A DNA stretch of 64,000 bases from JACVRW01 sp034664125. Its GTDB lineage: Bacteria > Actinomycetota > Thermoleophilia > Solirubrobacterales > Thermoleophilaceae. A program made the translations under genes and the position numbers. Location of the stretch: the NCBI GenBank assembly GCA_034664125.1, contig JAXDIG010000049.1:4500-68499 (forward strand). The letters are read 5' to 3'. Shown in pieces: positions 42,954 to 50,697 of the stretch (position 1 is the stretch's first letter; each line of letters starts with the position of its first letter). A model generated the notes under the pieces. The model ran no database searches and had not been told where the DNA came from. It saw nothing but the letters and a program-made list of their open reading frames with translations.

Positions 42954-44014
42954 TGTTCGGCGACGGGGAAGCCGAGCCCGCCGATCACCTCGGCCGCGCG
43001 GGCGGCCTGCGCTTCGCCGGCGATCCAGAGCGTCATGGCGCCCGAGCGCATGTCGGATGCCGGGGCCAGCGCCATGTCGACGATGTTCACCCCCGCCTTG
43101 CCCAGCTCCAGCGCCACCTGGGCGACGATACCGGGGCGGTTCGGGACCGCCAGCCGCAGCTCGTGAAGCGGGCCGCCGGCCACGTCCGCCTCGAGCAGCG
43201 CTCGGCGATCGTCGCGGGCGCGGTCGTTCCACGCGGCCACCTCACCGGACGCGAGCAGCTCCTCGACCCGCTCCAGCTCGCGCCGGAAGGCGCTGATCTC
43301 CTCGACGATCGCGCCGCGGTTGGCGCGGTAGATGTCGGTCCAGATCTCGGAGTTGGCCCCGGCCACGCGGGTCATGTCGCGGAAGCTCGGCCCCACCTGG
43401 CGCAGCGCCTCGCCGTGGTCGAGCAGGCGGCCGGCCGCCTGAGAGGCCAGCACGTTGGCGAGCACGTGCGGCAGGTGGCTGAACACGGCAACCAGGCGGT
43501 CGTGGGTGGCGGGGTCTACCGCGACCGGCCGGGCGCCGACGTCCACCACGAACCGGTGCAGGCGCTCGTACAGCAGGCCGCCCGAGTGCGGCAGCGGCGT
43601 CAGGTACCAGACCGCCCCTCCGAACAGGTCCGCGCGGGCGTGCTCGACGCCCGCCGTCTCCGCACCGGCGATCGGGTGACCGCCGACGAAGCGCGGGTCG
43701 TCGATCTCCGCAAGCAGGCCCTGCTTGGTCGACCCGACGTCCGTGACCACGCAGTCCGGCCCGGCCGCCGCCAGCGCCGCCCGCACGAGCTCGGGGAGCG
43801 CGCCCACCGGCGCGCACGCGAAGCACAGCGCGGCGCCTTCCACGGCCGCCTCGATCGAGTCGGCGGCGCGGTCGATCGCCCCCAGCTCGACGGCGGCCCG
43901 GAGCCGCTCCGGGTTGCGGCCGAAGCCCACCACCTCCGCGTCCTCGACGTGCTCGCGAGCCGCGAGCCCGATCGACCCGCCGATCAGGCCGACGCCGAGG
44001 ACGGCGATCCTCAT
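42950..44014 (-). CDS. tyrA: Prephenate dehydrogenase with C-terminal ACT domain
   Basis: A 354-residue protein. The NAD(P)-binding GVGLIGGSIG is at the very N-terminus; the catalytic region includes DVGSTKQGLL, FVGGHPIAGAE, and FSHLPHVLANVLA with the conserved histidines. Residues after about 285 (LRLAVPNRPGIVAQVALELGKAGVNI) form an ACT domain, suggesting feedback control by tyrosine or another amino acid. The start MRIAVLGVG at 44014 overlaps the aroF stop (ATGA); longer in-frame starts upstream fall inside aroF. It converts prephenate to 4-hydroxyphenylpyruvate. Confidence 0.94.
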   Translation of the reverse strand: MRIAVLGVGLIGGSIGLAAREHVEDAEVVGFGRNPERLRAAVELGAIDRAADSIEAAVEGAALCFACAPVGALPELVRAALAAAGPDCVVTDVGSTKQGLLAEIDDPRFVGGHPIAGAETAGVEHARADLFGGAVWYLTPLPHSGGLLYERLHRFVVDVGARPVAVDPATHDRLVAVFSHLPHVLANVLASQAAGRLLDHGEALRQVGPSFRDMTRVAGANSEIWTDIYRANRGAIVEEISAFRRELERVEELLASGEVAAWNDRARDDRRALLEADVAGGPLHELRLAVPNRPGIVAQVALELGKAGVNIVDMALAPASDMRSGAMTLWIAGEAQAARAAEVIGGLGFPVAEQ

Positions 44015-45132
44015 CCGGTTGAGGGGATCGCTCCGGAGCGGGCCGGCCCGCCCCCTCGCGCACGGCGGCGGCGAGCCTGCACCGCCGTCGCGAGCCCCTC
44101 CAGCACCTCGGAGGTCGTATCCCAGTCCATGCACGCGTCCGTGATCGACTGCCCGTAGCGCAGCGGCTCCCCGGCCTCGGGGTCCTGGCGCCCGGCGACC
44201 AGGAACGACTCCAGCATCACGCCCACGATCGCGGTGTTCCCGGCGGCCACCTGGGCCGCCACGTCCGCGGCAGCCGCCGGCTGCTGCTCGTGGTCCTTCT
44301 TGCTGTTGTCGTGGGAGGCGTCGATCACCAGCCGCTCCGGCAGCTCCGCCGCGCGCAGCCTGGCCAGCGCGCCGGCCACGTCCTCCGCGCCGTGGTTCGG
44401 TGCCCCGTGGCCGCCGCGCAGGATGATGTGGCAGTCCGGATTGCCGCGCGTGTGCAGGATCGCGGGCCGCCCGCTCACGTGCACGCCGGCGAAGGCGTGC
44501 GGGACGGCGGCGGCGCGCACCGCGTCAACGGCCACCTGGACGTTGCCGTCCGTGCGGTTCTTGAACCCGACCGGCATCGACAGGCCCGAGCCGAGCTGAC
44601 GGTGCGTCTGGCTCTCCACCGTGCGCGCGCCGATCGCGCCCCAGGCGACCGTGTCCGAGATGTACTGCGGCGTGACCGGGTCGAGCCACTCCACGCCCAC
44701 GGGCACGCCCAGCGCGAGCACGTCGAGCAGCAGGCCGCGCGCCATGCGCACGCCCGTGTTCACGTCCCCCGACCCGTCCAGATGGGGATCGGTGATCATG
44801 CCCTTCCACCCGGTGGTGGTGCGCGGCTTCTCGAAGTACACCCGCATCGCGACGCAGAGCTCGTCGCGCAGCTCGGCCGAGCGCGCGGCCAGGCGCCCGG
44901 CATACTCGCCGGCGGCCTCGACGTCGTGCACGCTGCACGGGCCGACCACCACGAGCAGGCGGTCGTCGGCGCCATCCAGCACGGCCTTGACCTCGGCGCG
45001 GCCGCGCAGCACGACCTCGGCCTGCTCGTCGCTCAGCGGAAGCTCCGTGAGCAGCTGCGCCGGCGTGGCCAGCGGCACCGTGCGCTCGATGCGCAGGTCG
45101 CGAACCTGTTGGAGGTGGCGCGTGGGGGTCAT
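44011..45132 (-). CDS. aroF: 3-deoxy-7-phosphoheptulonate (DAHP) synthase, type I
   Basis: A 373-residue enzyme for the first step of aromatic biosynthesis. AroF/G/H-type motifs are LLVVVGPCSVHDVEAA, MRVYFEKPRTTTGWKG, GARTVESQTHR, GFKNRTDGN, HIILRGG and DASHDNSKKDH. The N-terminal regulatory extension of the Phe/Tyr/Trp-sensitive type I-alpha enzymes is present (HLQQVRDLRIERTVPLATPAQL); the effector cannot be predicted. The last 20 residues are a basic tail overlapping the tyrA start. It is the first gene of its run after a 263-base leader, which probably holds the promoter for aroF-tyrA-aroA-cmk-der. Confidence 0.94.
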   Translation of the reverse strand: MTPTRHLQQVRDLRIERTVPLATPAQLLTELPLSDEQAEVVLRGRAEVKAVLDGADDRLLVVVGPCSVHDVEAAGEYAGRLAARSAELRDELCVAMRVYFEKPRTTTGWKGMITDPHLDGSGDVNTGVRMARGLLLDVLALGVPVGVEWLDPVTPQYISDTVAWGAIGARTVESQTHRQLGSGLSMPVGFKNRTDGNVQVAVDAVRAAAVPHAFAGVHVSGRPAILHTRGNPDCHIILRGGHGAPNHGAEDVAGALARLRAAELPERLVIDASHDNSKKDHEQQPAAAADVAAQVAAGNTAIVGVMLESFLVAGRQDPEAGEPLRYGQSITDACMDWDTTSEVLEGLATAVQARRRRARGGGPARSGAIPSTG

Positions 45133-45395
45133 CGTTCTGCCAAGCCTTTCAGAGACGTCCTTGAGTCCGGCGGGAGCGGTACTGCGCGATTCGGCGTCCA
45201 GCCGGCATCTGAGAGATTAGAAAGCGGCCGTGTAGAGCCGGCCGCCGAGCCGGACGCCTATGTAAATCGCCAATACGCGTACGCTCGCCGACCGGCGCCC
45301 GAAGGGGCGCTGCACACGAAGGTCGGCTGAGCGTGCCGGGACATCCCCACGACTTGTAGCACGGACGCGCGCGGCTCCGCAACCGCTGCAAGCCG
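45133..45395 (-). promoter_or_regulatory. 263-base leader/terminator region between hisC and aroF
   Basis: This is the longest spacer in the window. On the minus strand a hairpin GCGCCC-CTTC-GGGCGC (45295-45310) lies about 85 bases after the hisC stop and may end the rluB-aroH-hisC transcript. Further along, TACATA (45259-45264) could be a -10 element for aroF. I see no Trp/Phe/Tyr-rich leader peptide and no T-box specifier stem. No gene is supported in this stretch. Confidence 0.4.
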
Positions 45396-46472
45396 CTAAA
45401 GCAGACCGTCGAGCGCGGCCAGGAAGCGGTTGTTCTCGGAGCGGGTGCCGTAGGTCACGCGCAGGCGGCCGCGCTCCCCGAGCGCCGAGCCGGCGCGCAC
45501 GATCACGCCCTGGCGCGCCAGCCCGTCCACGATCTCGTCCTCGTCGCGGTCGCCCAGCGCGACCCAGGAGAAGTTGGCCTGGCTGTCGGTGGTTTCGAGT
45601 CCGCGCCCCTGGAGCTCCGACTCCACGTGCACGCGCTCGATCACGTTCAGCTCCGCGCGCCGCTCCACCTCGTCCTGGTGGCCGAGCGCCTCGGCGGCCG
45701 CGGCCTGCGCCAGCGCGTTGACCGAGAAGGGCTGGCGCACGCGATCGACGGCGAGCCGAAAGGACTCCGGGCAGAGCGCGTAGCCCGCGCGCAGGCCGCA
45801 CAGCCCGTAGACCTTCGAGAAGGTTCGCAACAGCACGAGGTTGGGGTGCCGGCGGAGCAGCTCCAGCGAGTCGTCGGGATCCTGGAGCGCGCAGAACTCC
45901 ACGTATGCCTCGTCGAGCACGACAGCCACGTGGCGCGGCAGTGAAGCCACCCAGGCGTCGATCTCCGCCGGCGGGAGCGCCGTGGCGCTCGGGTTGTTCG
46001 GGTTGCAGACGATCACCAGCCGCGTGGCAGCGGTCACCTGTGCGGCCATCGCCTCCAGGTCGTGCTCGCCCGCGTCGTTGAGCGGCACCGTGATCGCCGT
46101 GGCGCCCGACATGGCCGCCAGCTGCGGGTACATCGAGAACGACGGCCACGCGTAGACGACCTCGGCGCCCGGCTCGAGCATCGCGTCGGCCGCCGCCAGC
46201 AGGATCTCGCAGGAGCCGTTGCCCACCGCGACGTTGCCGATCGGCACGCCGGTGCGCTCGGAGATGCGGCGGCGCAGCAGGGACTTCTCGGGGTCGGGAT
46301 AGCGGTTGAGCGTGCGCAGCTGCGCCTCGACCGCCTCGAGCACCTGCGGGTGCGGCGGGTAGGGCGTCTCGTTCGACGCCAGCTTCACCAGCTCGCCGTC
46401 GAAGGCGTAGGTGGAGGCGGCCGGGTAGACGGGGATCGCCTCGATGCGGCTGTTGAACTCGATGCCCGTCAT
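45396..46472 (-). CDS. hisC: Histidinol-phosphate aminotransferase
   Basis: A 358-residue class II PLP aminotransferase. The PLP lysine is K220 in RTFSKVYGL; CNPNNPS and DEAYVEF complete the cofactor site. KLASNETPYPPHP at the N-terminus is the HisC signature. In aromatic clusters HisC-type enzymes can also transaminate phenylpyruvate and 4-hydroxyphenylpyruvate, and the position between aroH and aroF supports such a dual role (inference). ATG 46472 overlaps the aroH stop (ATGA); a long upstream frame inside aroH is not coding. Confidence 0.93.
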   Translation of the reverse strand: MTGIEFNSRIEAIPVYPAASTYAFDGELVKLASNETPYPPHPQVLEAVEAQLRTLNRYPDPEKSLLRRRISERTGVPIGNVAVGNGSCEILLAAADAMLEPGAEVVYAWPSFSMYPQLAAMSGATAITVPLNDAGEHDLEAMAAQVTAATRLVIVCNPNNPSATALPPAEIDAWVASLPRHVAVVLDEAYVEFCALQDPDDSLELLRRHPNLVLLRTFSKVYGLCGLRAGYALCPESFRLAVDRVRQPFSVNALAQAAAAEALGHQDEVERRAELNVIERVHVESELQGRGLETTDSQANFSWVALGDRDEDEIVDGLARQGVIVRAGSALGERGRLRVTYGTRSENNRFLAALDGLL

Positions 46473-46834
46473 TGGGCGCCCTCGAGGTCGCGCCGCAGCG
46501 ACACGGCGTCGCGCAGATAGACGTGGTTCGGCTCGGAGTCGGGGTCGCGGTAGCAGTGCAGCAGCATCCGGATCACCCGCGGCAGCGATCCCGGCACCTG
46601 CATCTCGCGGGCGCACAGCAGCGGGACGCTGCTGAGGCCGAGGTTGCGCGCGGCCACCGCGGGGAACTCGGCGTCGAGGTCGGCGGTGCAGGTGAAGATG
46701 CAGCTGACCATGTGCTCAGCGGCGATCTGGTTGCGCTCGATCACCTCGCGCACGAGCTCCTCGGTCGCGGACAGGATCGCGTCCGCGTCGTTCTCGTCCA
46801 CGGTGATGGCGCCCCTGAGCGCTCGCAGCTGCAC
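46469..46834 (-). CDS. aroH: Chorismate mutase, AroH class
   Basis: A 121-residue monofunctional enzyme, near the 127 residues of Bacillus AroH. It begins at GTG 46834 with LRALRGAITVDENDADAI (active-site arginine R6 region), contains FTCTADLDAEFPAVAAR and VPLLCAREMQVPGSLPRVIRMLLH. It rearranges chorismate to prephenate, supplying the substrate for TyrA encoded three genes downstream. The AroH fold is a trimer with no relation to the common AroQ class. It follows rluB by 14 bases and overlaps hisC. Confidence 0.94.
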   Translation of the reverse strand: MQLRALRGAITVDENDADAILSATEELVREVIERNQIAAEHMVSCIFTCTADLDAEFPAVAARNLGLSSVPLLCAREMQVPGSLPRVIRMLLHCYRDPDSEPNHVYLRDAVSLRRDLEGAQ

Positions 46835-46848
46835 GGCGCGGGATTGTG

Positions 46849-47583
46849 TCAGGGAGCCCGCCTGCGCCCCGTGACCGCACGGTTGGGGCTCGTTGCCGCG
46901 CGCCGCAGGCGCTCCACCTCGGCGTCCTTGAGGCGCCGGCTCTTCCCGGGCTCGAGCCCGCGCAGTCCGAGCGGTCCGAAGGCCACCCGCTCCAGCTCGA
47001 CCACGCGGTGACCGACCGCCTCGCACATGCGCCGCACCTGGCGCTTGCGCCCCTCCCGCAGGCCGATCTCGAGCACGCCGGGCGCCACCTGGCGCACTCT
47101 GGCCGGCGCCGTTCGCCCATCGTCCAGCTCCACGCCCTGGCGCAGCGCCACGAGGGCGCGCGGAGACACCCGGCCCGGCTGGATGCGTGCCCGGTAGACC
47201 TTCTCCACGCCGTAGCGGGGATGGGTGAGCAGGTCGGCAAGCTCGCCGTCGTTGGTGAGCAGGATCAGGCCGGTGGAGTCGGCATCGAGCCGCCCCACCG
47301 GATATAGCCGCCGGTGCGAGCGGATCATGTCGACGACGGTCGGCCGGCCATGCGTGTCGCGCGCCGTGGAAACCACGCCGGGGGGCTTGTTGAGCGCGTG
47401 CACCTCGCGCGGCTCGGGCGCGACCCCCCGCCCGTCCACCGCCACGCCGCTCGTGTCGTCGACGTCGGTGGCGGGATTGGTGATCACCTCGCCGTCCACG
47501 CTGACGCGGCCATCGGCGATCAGCCGCTCGGCGGCGCGACGCGACGCGACGCCGGCGTGGGCTAGGAACTTGACGAGGCGCAC
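46849..47583 (-). CDS. rluB: Ribosomal large-subunit pseudouridine synthase (RluB/RsuA family)
   Basis: A 244-residue protein from GTG 47583. The N-terminal S4-like RNA-binding domain (VRLVKFLAHAGVASRRAAERLIADGRVSV) is followed by the catalytic domain with VGRLDADSTGLILLTNDG, where the aspartate after RL is the nucleophile, and GRKRQVRRMCEAVGH. The frame remains open to 47706, but the S4 domain starts cleanly at 47583. RluB-family genes commonly adjoin scpAB and cmk; here scpAB lie 6 kb upstream on the same strand, separated by signalling genes. Confidence 0.92.
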   Translation of the reverse strand: MRLVKFLAHAGVASRRAAERLIADGRVSVDGEVITNPATDVDDTSGVAVDGRGVAPEPREVHALNKPPGVVSTARDTHGRPTVVDMIRSHRRLYPVGRLDADSTGLILLTNDGELADLLTHPRYGVEKVYRARIQPGRVSPRALVALRQGVELDDGRTAPARVRQVAPGVLEIGLREGRKRQVRRMCEAVGHRVVELERVAFGPLGLRGLEPGKSRRLKDAEVERLRRAATSPNRAVTGRRRAP

Positions 47584-47602
47584 GCCATGCAGCCTCGCAG
47601 GC

Positions 47603-47802
47603 CGGGGGCGAGAGCCCCCGAATGGCCCAACAGCGGCGATAAAGGCAGCGTGCCACGCAGTGTGGGTAGCGATCCGCGTCATATGCGCGCGCCCTGTGGC
47701 CCACACTCCGCGGCCAGCGTGCCGCGGGGGTCCGGGGGCGTGAGCCCCGCAGGATGCCCCGGACCGGCCAGCGTGCCGCGGGGGTCCGGGGGCGTGAGCC
47801 CC
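47603..47802. repeat. 37-bp direct repeats with GC hairpins upstream of rluB
   Basis: The 239-base spacer between the diguanylate cyclase gene and rluB holds two identical 37-bp units (47712-47748 and 47766-47802, starts 54 bases apart). Each contains GGGGGC-GTGA-GCCCC, a tight GC hairpin. A third related hairpin CGGGGGC-GAGA-GCCCCCG lies at 47603-47620. They look like REP-type intergenic repeats and could also act as transcription terminators or RNA-stabilising hairpins. Confidence 0.7.
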
Positions 47803-47822
47803 CGGATGTCATTGTCATCCCC

Positions 47823-48704
47823 TCAATCCAGCGGGCGCAGGCGGCGGACGTGGCGCGGGTGTCCGGCCTTGACCGCGTACATCGCGGCGTCGGCGGCCAG
47901 CAGCGCGTCCTCGACCGAGCTCATCGTCTCCGTGAAGGGCGCGAAGCCCACGCTCGCCTCGATGCGCCGGTCGCCCGGGGCACGCACCTCCTCCGGGATC
48001 GCGTCCTCGAGCGCCTGGGAGACGCGTTCGGCCTCCGGCGGCTTCGCGTGCGGCAGCAGCACGCCGAACTGGTCGCCGCCGATGCGCGCCGCCAGGTCGG
48101 TTTCGCGCAGCCGGCTGGTCAGCGCCTTCGCGACGCCGATCAGCACGCTGTCCCCGGCGCGGTGCCCGTGGCTCTCGTTGACGGACTTGAAGTCGTTCAG
48201 GTCGAGCACGATCACCGCTCCCACCATGCCGTAGCGGCGACCGTGGGCCACGTGCCGCTCGAGCTCCTGCTCGAAGCAGCGGCGGTTGATCAAGCCGGTC
48301 AGGGCGTCGCGGTCCACGAGTTCGCTCAGCCGCGCCTCGATGCGCTCGCGCTCGGTCCTGTCGATGCCCGTGGCCACGACGTGCGTGACCAGGCCCCCGG
48401 TCGAGGCGAGCGCCGTCTGCGTCCAGGAAACCGGGCGCAGCTCGCCGTCGCTCGCGCGGACGTTCAGGTCCACCTCCACGGGCGACCCGCCACTTGCTGC
48501 GCGCGACAGCGCCTCGCGGGCGGCAAAGTGCTCGCCCTCGGGGATGGCGTCGAACCACGATGCCTCGCGCGGGCTCCAAGCGCCCTCCCAGTGGGCGAGG
48601 CCACCGTCGACGCTCACCACCGCCGTGAGCCGGGCTGCGGCGTCCAGCACGGCGTCGAGCGGGCGCTCGGAGACGGGCACGACGTCGCGCGAGAGATCGG
48701 GCAT
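47823..48704 (-). CDS. PAS-GGDEF protein, probable diguanylate cyclase with altered GGDQF site
   Basis: A 293-residue soluble protein. Residues 20-125 resemble a PAS sensor (VVSVDGGLAHWEG ... TGIDRTERERIE), residues 128-290 a GGDEF domain with RDALTGLINRRCFEQEL and LDLNDFKSVNESHGHRAGD. The active-site motif is GGDQF (209-213): the second acidic residue is glutamine, so cyclase activity may be reduced or lost and the domain may bind GTP or c-di-GMP as a sensor. No RxxD inhibitory site is evident immediately before it. It lies upstream of rluB on the same strand and divergent from rlmN. Confidence 0.86.
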   Translation of the reverse strand: MPDLSRDVVPVSERPLDAVLDAAARLTAVVSVDGGLAHWEGAWSPREASWFDAIPEGEHFAAREALSRAASGGSPVEVDLNVRASDGELRPVSWTQTALASTGGLVTHVVATGIDRTERERIEARLSELVDRDALTGLINRRCFEQELERHVAHGRRYGMVGAVIVLDLNDFKSVNESHGHRAGDSVLIGVAKALTSRLRETDLAARIGGDQFGVLLPHAKPPEAERVSQALEDAIPEEVRAPGDRRIEASVGFAPFTETMSSVEDALLAADAAMYAVKAGHPRHVRRLRPLD

Positions 48705-48763
48705 GCCTTTCGAACGTTCGGCACGCAGGGCGGCGAGCTTTAGGAGTTAGGCACACTACGAAC

Positions 48764-49789
48764 GTGGACCTCGCGCTCCTCGACGATCGCCTCGCCGCCC
48801 GCGGCGAGCCCCCGTTCCGTTCCCGGCAGATCTGGGAGTGGGCCGCCCGCGGGGCGGACTCCTACGAGCAGATGACCAACTTGCCGGTCGAGCTGCGCAC
48901 GGCGCTGGCCGGCGAGGTGCCGTTTTCCTCGCTGACGCGGGTGCGCGAGGCGCTCGCCCGCGACGGCACCGCCAAGGCGCTGTTCGAAACGGCCGACCGC
49001 CGCGCCGTGGAGACGGTGCTGATGCGCTACCGCGACGGCCGCCGCTCGCTCTGCCTGTCGAGCCAGTCGGGGTGCCCGCTCACGTGCACCTTCTGTGCCA
49101 CCGGCCGGATGAAGTTCGGCCGCAACCTGACGGCGTCGGAGATCCTCGACCAGGCGCTGCACTTTCGAAGGACCGACCCGGTGAACCACGCGGTGTTCAT
49201 GGGGATGGGCGAGCCGCTCATGAACCTCGACAACGTGCTGGCCGCCTGCGAGCGCCTGCCCGAGCTGGGCGTCGCGACGTCGAACACCGCGATCTCGACC
49301 GTCGGCTGGATTCCCGGAATCGAGCGCATGGCGCGCGAGGGCCCGCCGGTGCGGCTGGCGCTCTCGCTGCACGCGGCCGACGACTCCCTGCGCTCCGAGC
49401 TGATGCCGGTGAACGAGCGCTATCCGCTGCCCGACGTCCTGGCCGCGTGCCTGCGCTGGCACGAGTCGCGGCGCCGCCAGGTGTTCGTCGAGTACCTGAT
49501 GCTCGAGGGCGTGAACGACCGCTACGAGCAGGCGCTCGAGCTGGCGGCCGTGCTGGAGCCACGCCGGGCGTTCAAGGTCAACCTGATCCCCTGGAACCCG
49601 ATCCCTGCGCAGCCGGCCACGCCGGCTGCTTCGGGCCCCTCGACCGACCCCGGCTTCCGCGTCTCAAGCCGTGACGCGATCGCCGCGTTTCGCTCCGCTC
49701 TCGAGGAGCGCGGCGTCCGCACCACCGTCCGTCTCACCCGCGGTCGCGACATCGATGCCGCCTGTGGCCAGCTCGCCGCCCGCGGCTGA
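48764..49789 (+). CDS. rlmN: 23S rRNA (adenine-2503-C2)-methyltransferase
   Basis: A 341-residue radical SAM enzyme. The cluster cysteines are C104, C108 and C111 in CPLTCTFC; FMGMGEPLMN, VALSLHA-like sequence (RLALSLHAADD) and EYLMLEGVND follow, and a second catalytic cysteine lies near the C-terminus (DAACGQL). It methylates A2503 of 23S rRNA and A37 of some tRNAs. The GTG start 48764 follows a spacer of about 60 bases from the divergent GGDEF gene. Its 3' end overlaps the 3' end of the convergent EamA gene by 126 bases. Confidence 0.95.
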   Translation: MDLALLDDRLAARGEPPFRSRQIWEWAARGADSYEQMTNLPVELRTALAGEVPFSSLTRVREALARDGTAKALFETADRRAVETVLMRYRDGRRSLCLSSQSGCPLTCTFCATGRMKFGRNLTASEILDQALHFRRTDPVNHAVFMGMGEPLMNLDNVLAACERLPELGVATSNTAISTVGWIPGIERMAREGPPVRLALSLHAADDSLRSELMPVNERYPLPDVLAACLRWHESRRRQVFVEYLMLEGVNDRYEQALELAAVLEPRRAFKVNLIPWNPIPAQPATPAASGPSTDPGFRVSSRDAIAAFRSALEERGVRTTVRLTRGRDIDAACGQLAARG

Positions 49790-50665
49790 GCGCGCCACCC
49801 AGGGCGCCCTGCCCTCGGCCGCCAGCCACGAGCCTCCCAGGATCAGGACCAGGCCGGCGGCGGTGGCGGCCGTGAAGCGCTCGTCCAGCAGCGTGATGCC
49901 GTAGACGATGCTGAAGCCGGGCGCGATGTAGCCGACCAGCGAGGCCTTGGCCGGGCCGTCGCTGGACACCAGCGAGTAGAAGATCACGAACGCCAGCCCG
50001 GTGCAGAGCACGCCCAGCGCGACGAGCGCGCCGGTCGCGGCGAGGCCCGGCGCGTGCGACGGCGCCGCGAGCGCCGCGAACGGCGCCATCGCCACGGCAA
50101 CCGTCGCCGTGGTCGCGCCCACCATCGCCACCGGCTGCACGCCGCGGACGCGGCGCTTGACGAACCAGGCGCCGACGCCGTAGCCGAAGCTGGCCAGCAC
50201 GATCATCAGGCCACCGGCGAGCGCCGCGCCCCCACCGCCGGCGTCGATGCCGAGCAGCATCGCGACGCCCGCGATGCCGATCGCGACGCCGGCCAGGCTG
50301 GGACCGGAGGCGCGCTCCTCGCCCTCGAGCGTGAAGGCCAGGAGAAAGGTGAAGATCGGCGCGGTGGCCACCAGGATGCCGGTCAGCGACGACGAGATCT
50401 CGCGCTCGCCGAGCGCGATCAGCAGCAGCGGGCCGCCCATCTGCACCACCGCCAGCACGAGGATCGGGACGACGTTGGCGCGCAGACCGCCGAGGGCGCC
50501 GGCGCGCGCGGCCAGCGGCAGCAGCACCAGCGCGGCGAGCGCGGTCCGGACGAACACGATCACCGTGGGTGCCAGGTCGTCCTCGAGCGCGACCTTGATG
50601 AACAGGTAGGAGGCGCCCCAGAGGGCCGAGAGCAGGCCGAGGAGCAGCCACGAGCGTCGCGACAT
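49664..50665 (-). CDS. EamA/DMT-family transporter
   Basis: A 333-residue membrane protein with ten predicted helices in two EamA repeats (WGASYLFIKVALED in the first, GVGAWFVKRRVRG and GYIAPGFSIVYGITLLDERFT in the second). Members export metabolites or amino acids; the substrate is unknown. ATG 50665 (MSRRSWLLLGLLSALWG) is chosen because the first helix follows at once; an upstream start would add a basic stretch. The last 40 residues are hydrophilic and lie antisense to the end of rlmN, so the true functional fold ends before the overlap. Confidence 0.84.
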   Translation of the reverse strand: MSRRSWLLLGLLSALWGASYLFIKVALEDDLAPTVIVFVRTALAALVLLPLAARAGALGGLRANVVPILVLAVVQMGGPLLLIALGEREISSSLTGILVATAPIFTFLLAFTLEGEERASGPSLAGVAIGIAGVAMLLGIDAGGGGAALAGGLMIVLASFGYGVGAWFVKRRVRGVQPVAMVGATTATVAVAMAPFAALAAPSHAPGLAATGALVALGVLCTGLAFVIFYSLVSSDGPAKASLVGYIAPGFSIVYGITLLDERFTAATAAGLVLILGGSWLAAEGRAPWVARSAAGGELATGGIDVATAGETDGGADAALLESGAKRGDRVTA

Positions 50666-50697
50666 CGACACGCCAGGATGGCAGAGGCGCGGAGGAG

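Noticed and set aside
45133..45395. T-box or glycine-riboswitch-like leader
   Set aside because: Fragments such as CTCTGAAAGG look suggestive, but no T-box antiterminator sequence, specifier loop or paired glycine aptamer core can be found.
47587..48234. Frame across the 37-bp repeats on the + strand
   Set aside because: The translated repeats (PRGSGGVSP) come from the GC hairpins, and the frame then runs antisense to the GGDEF gene.
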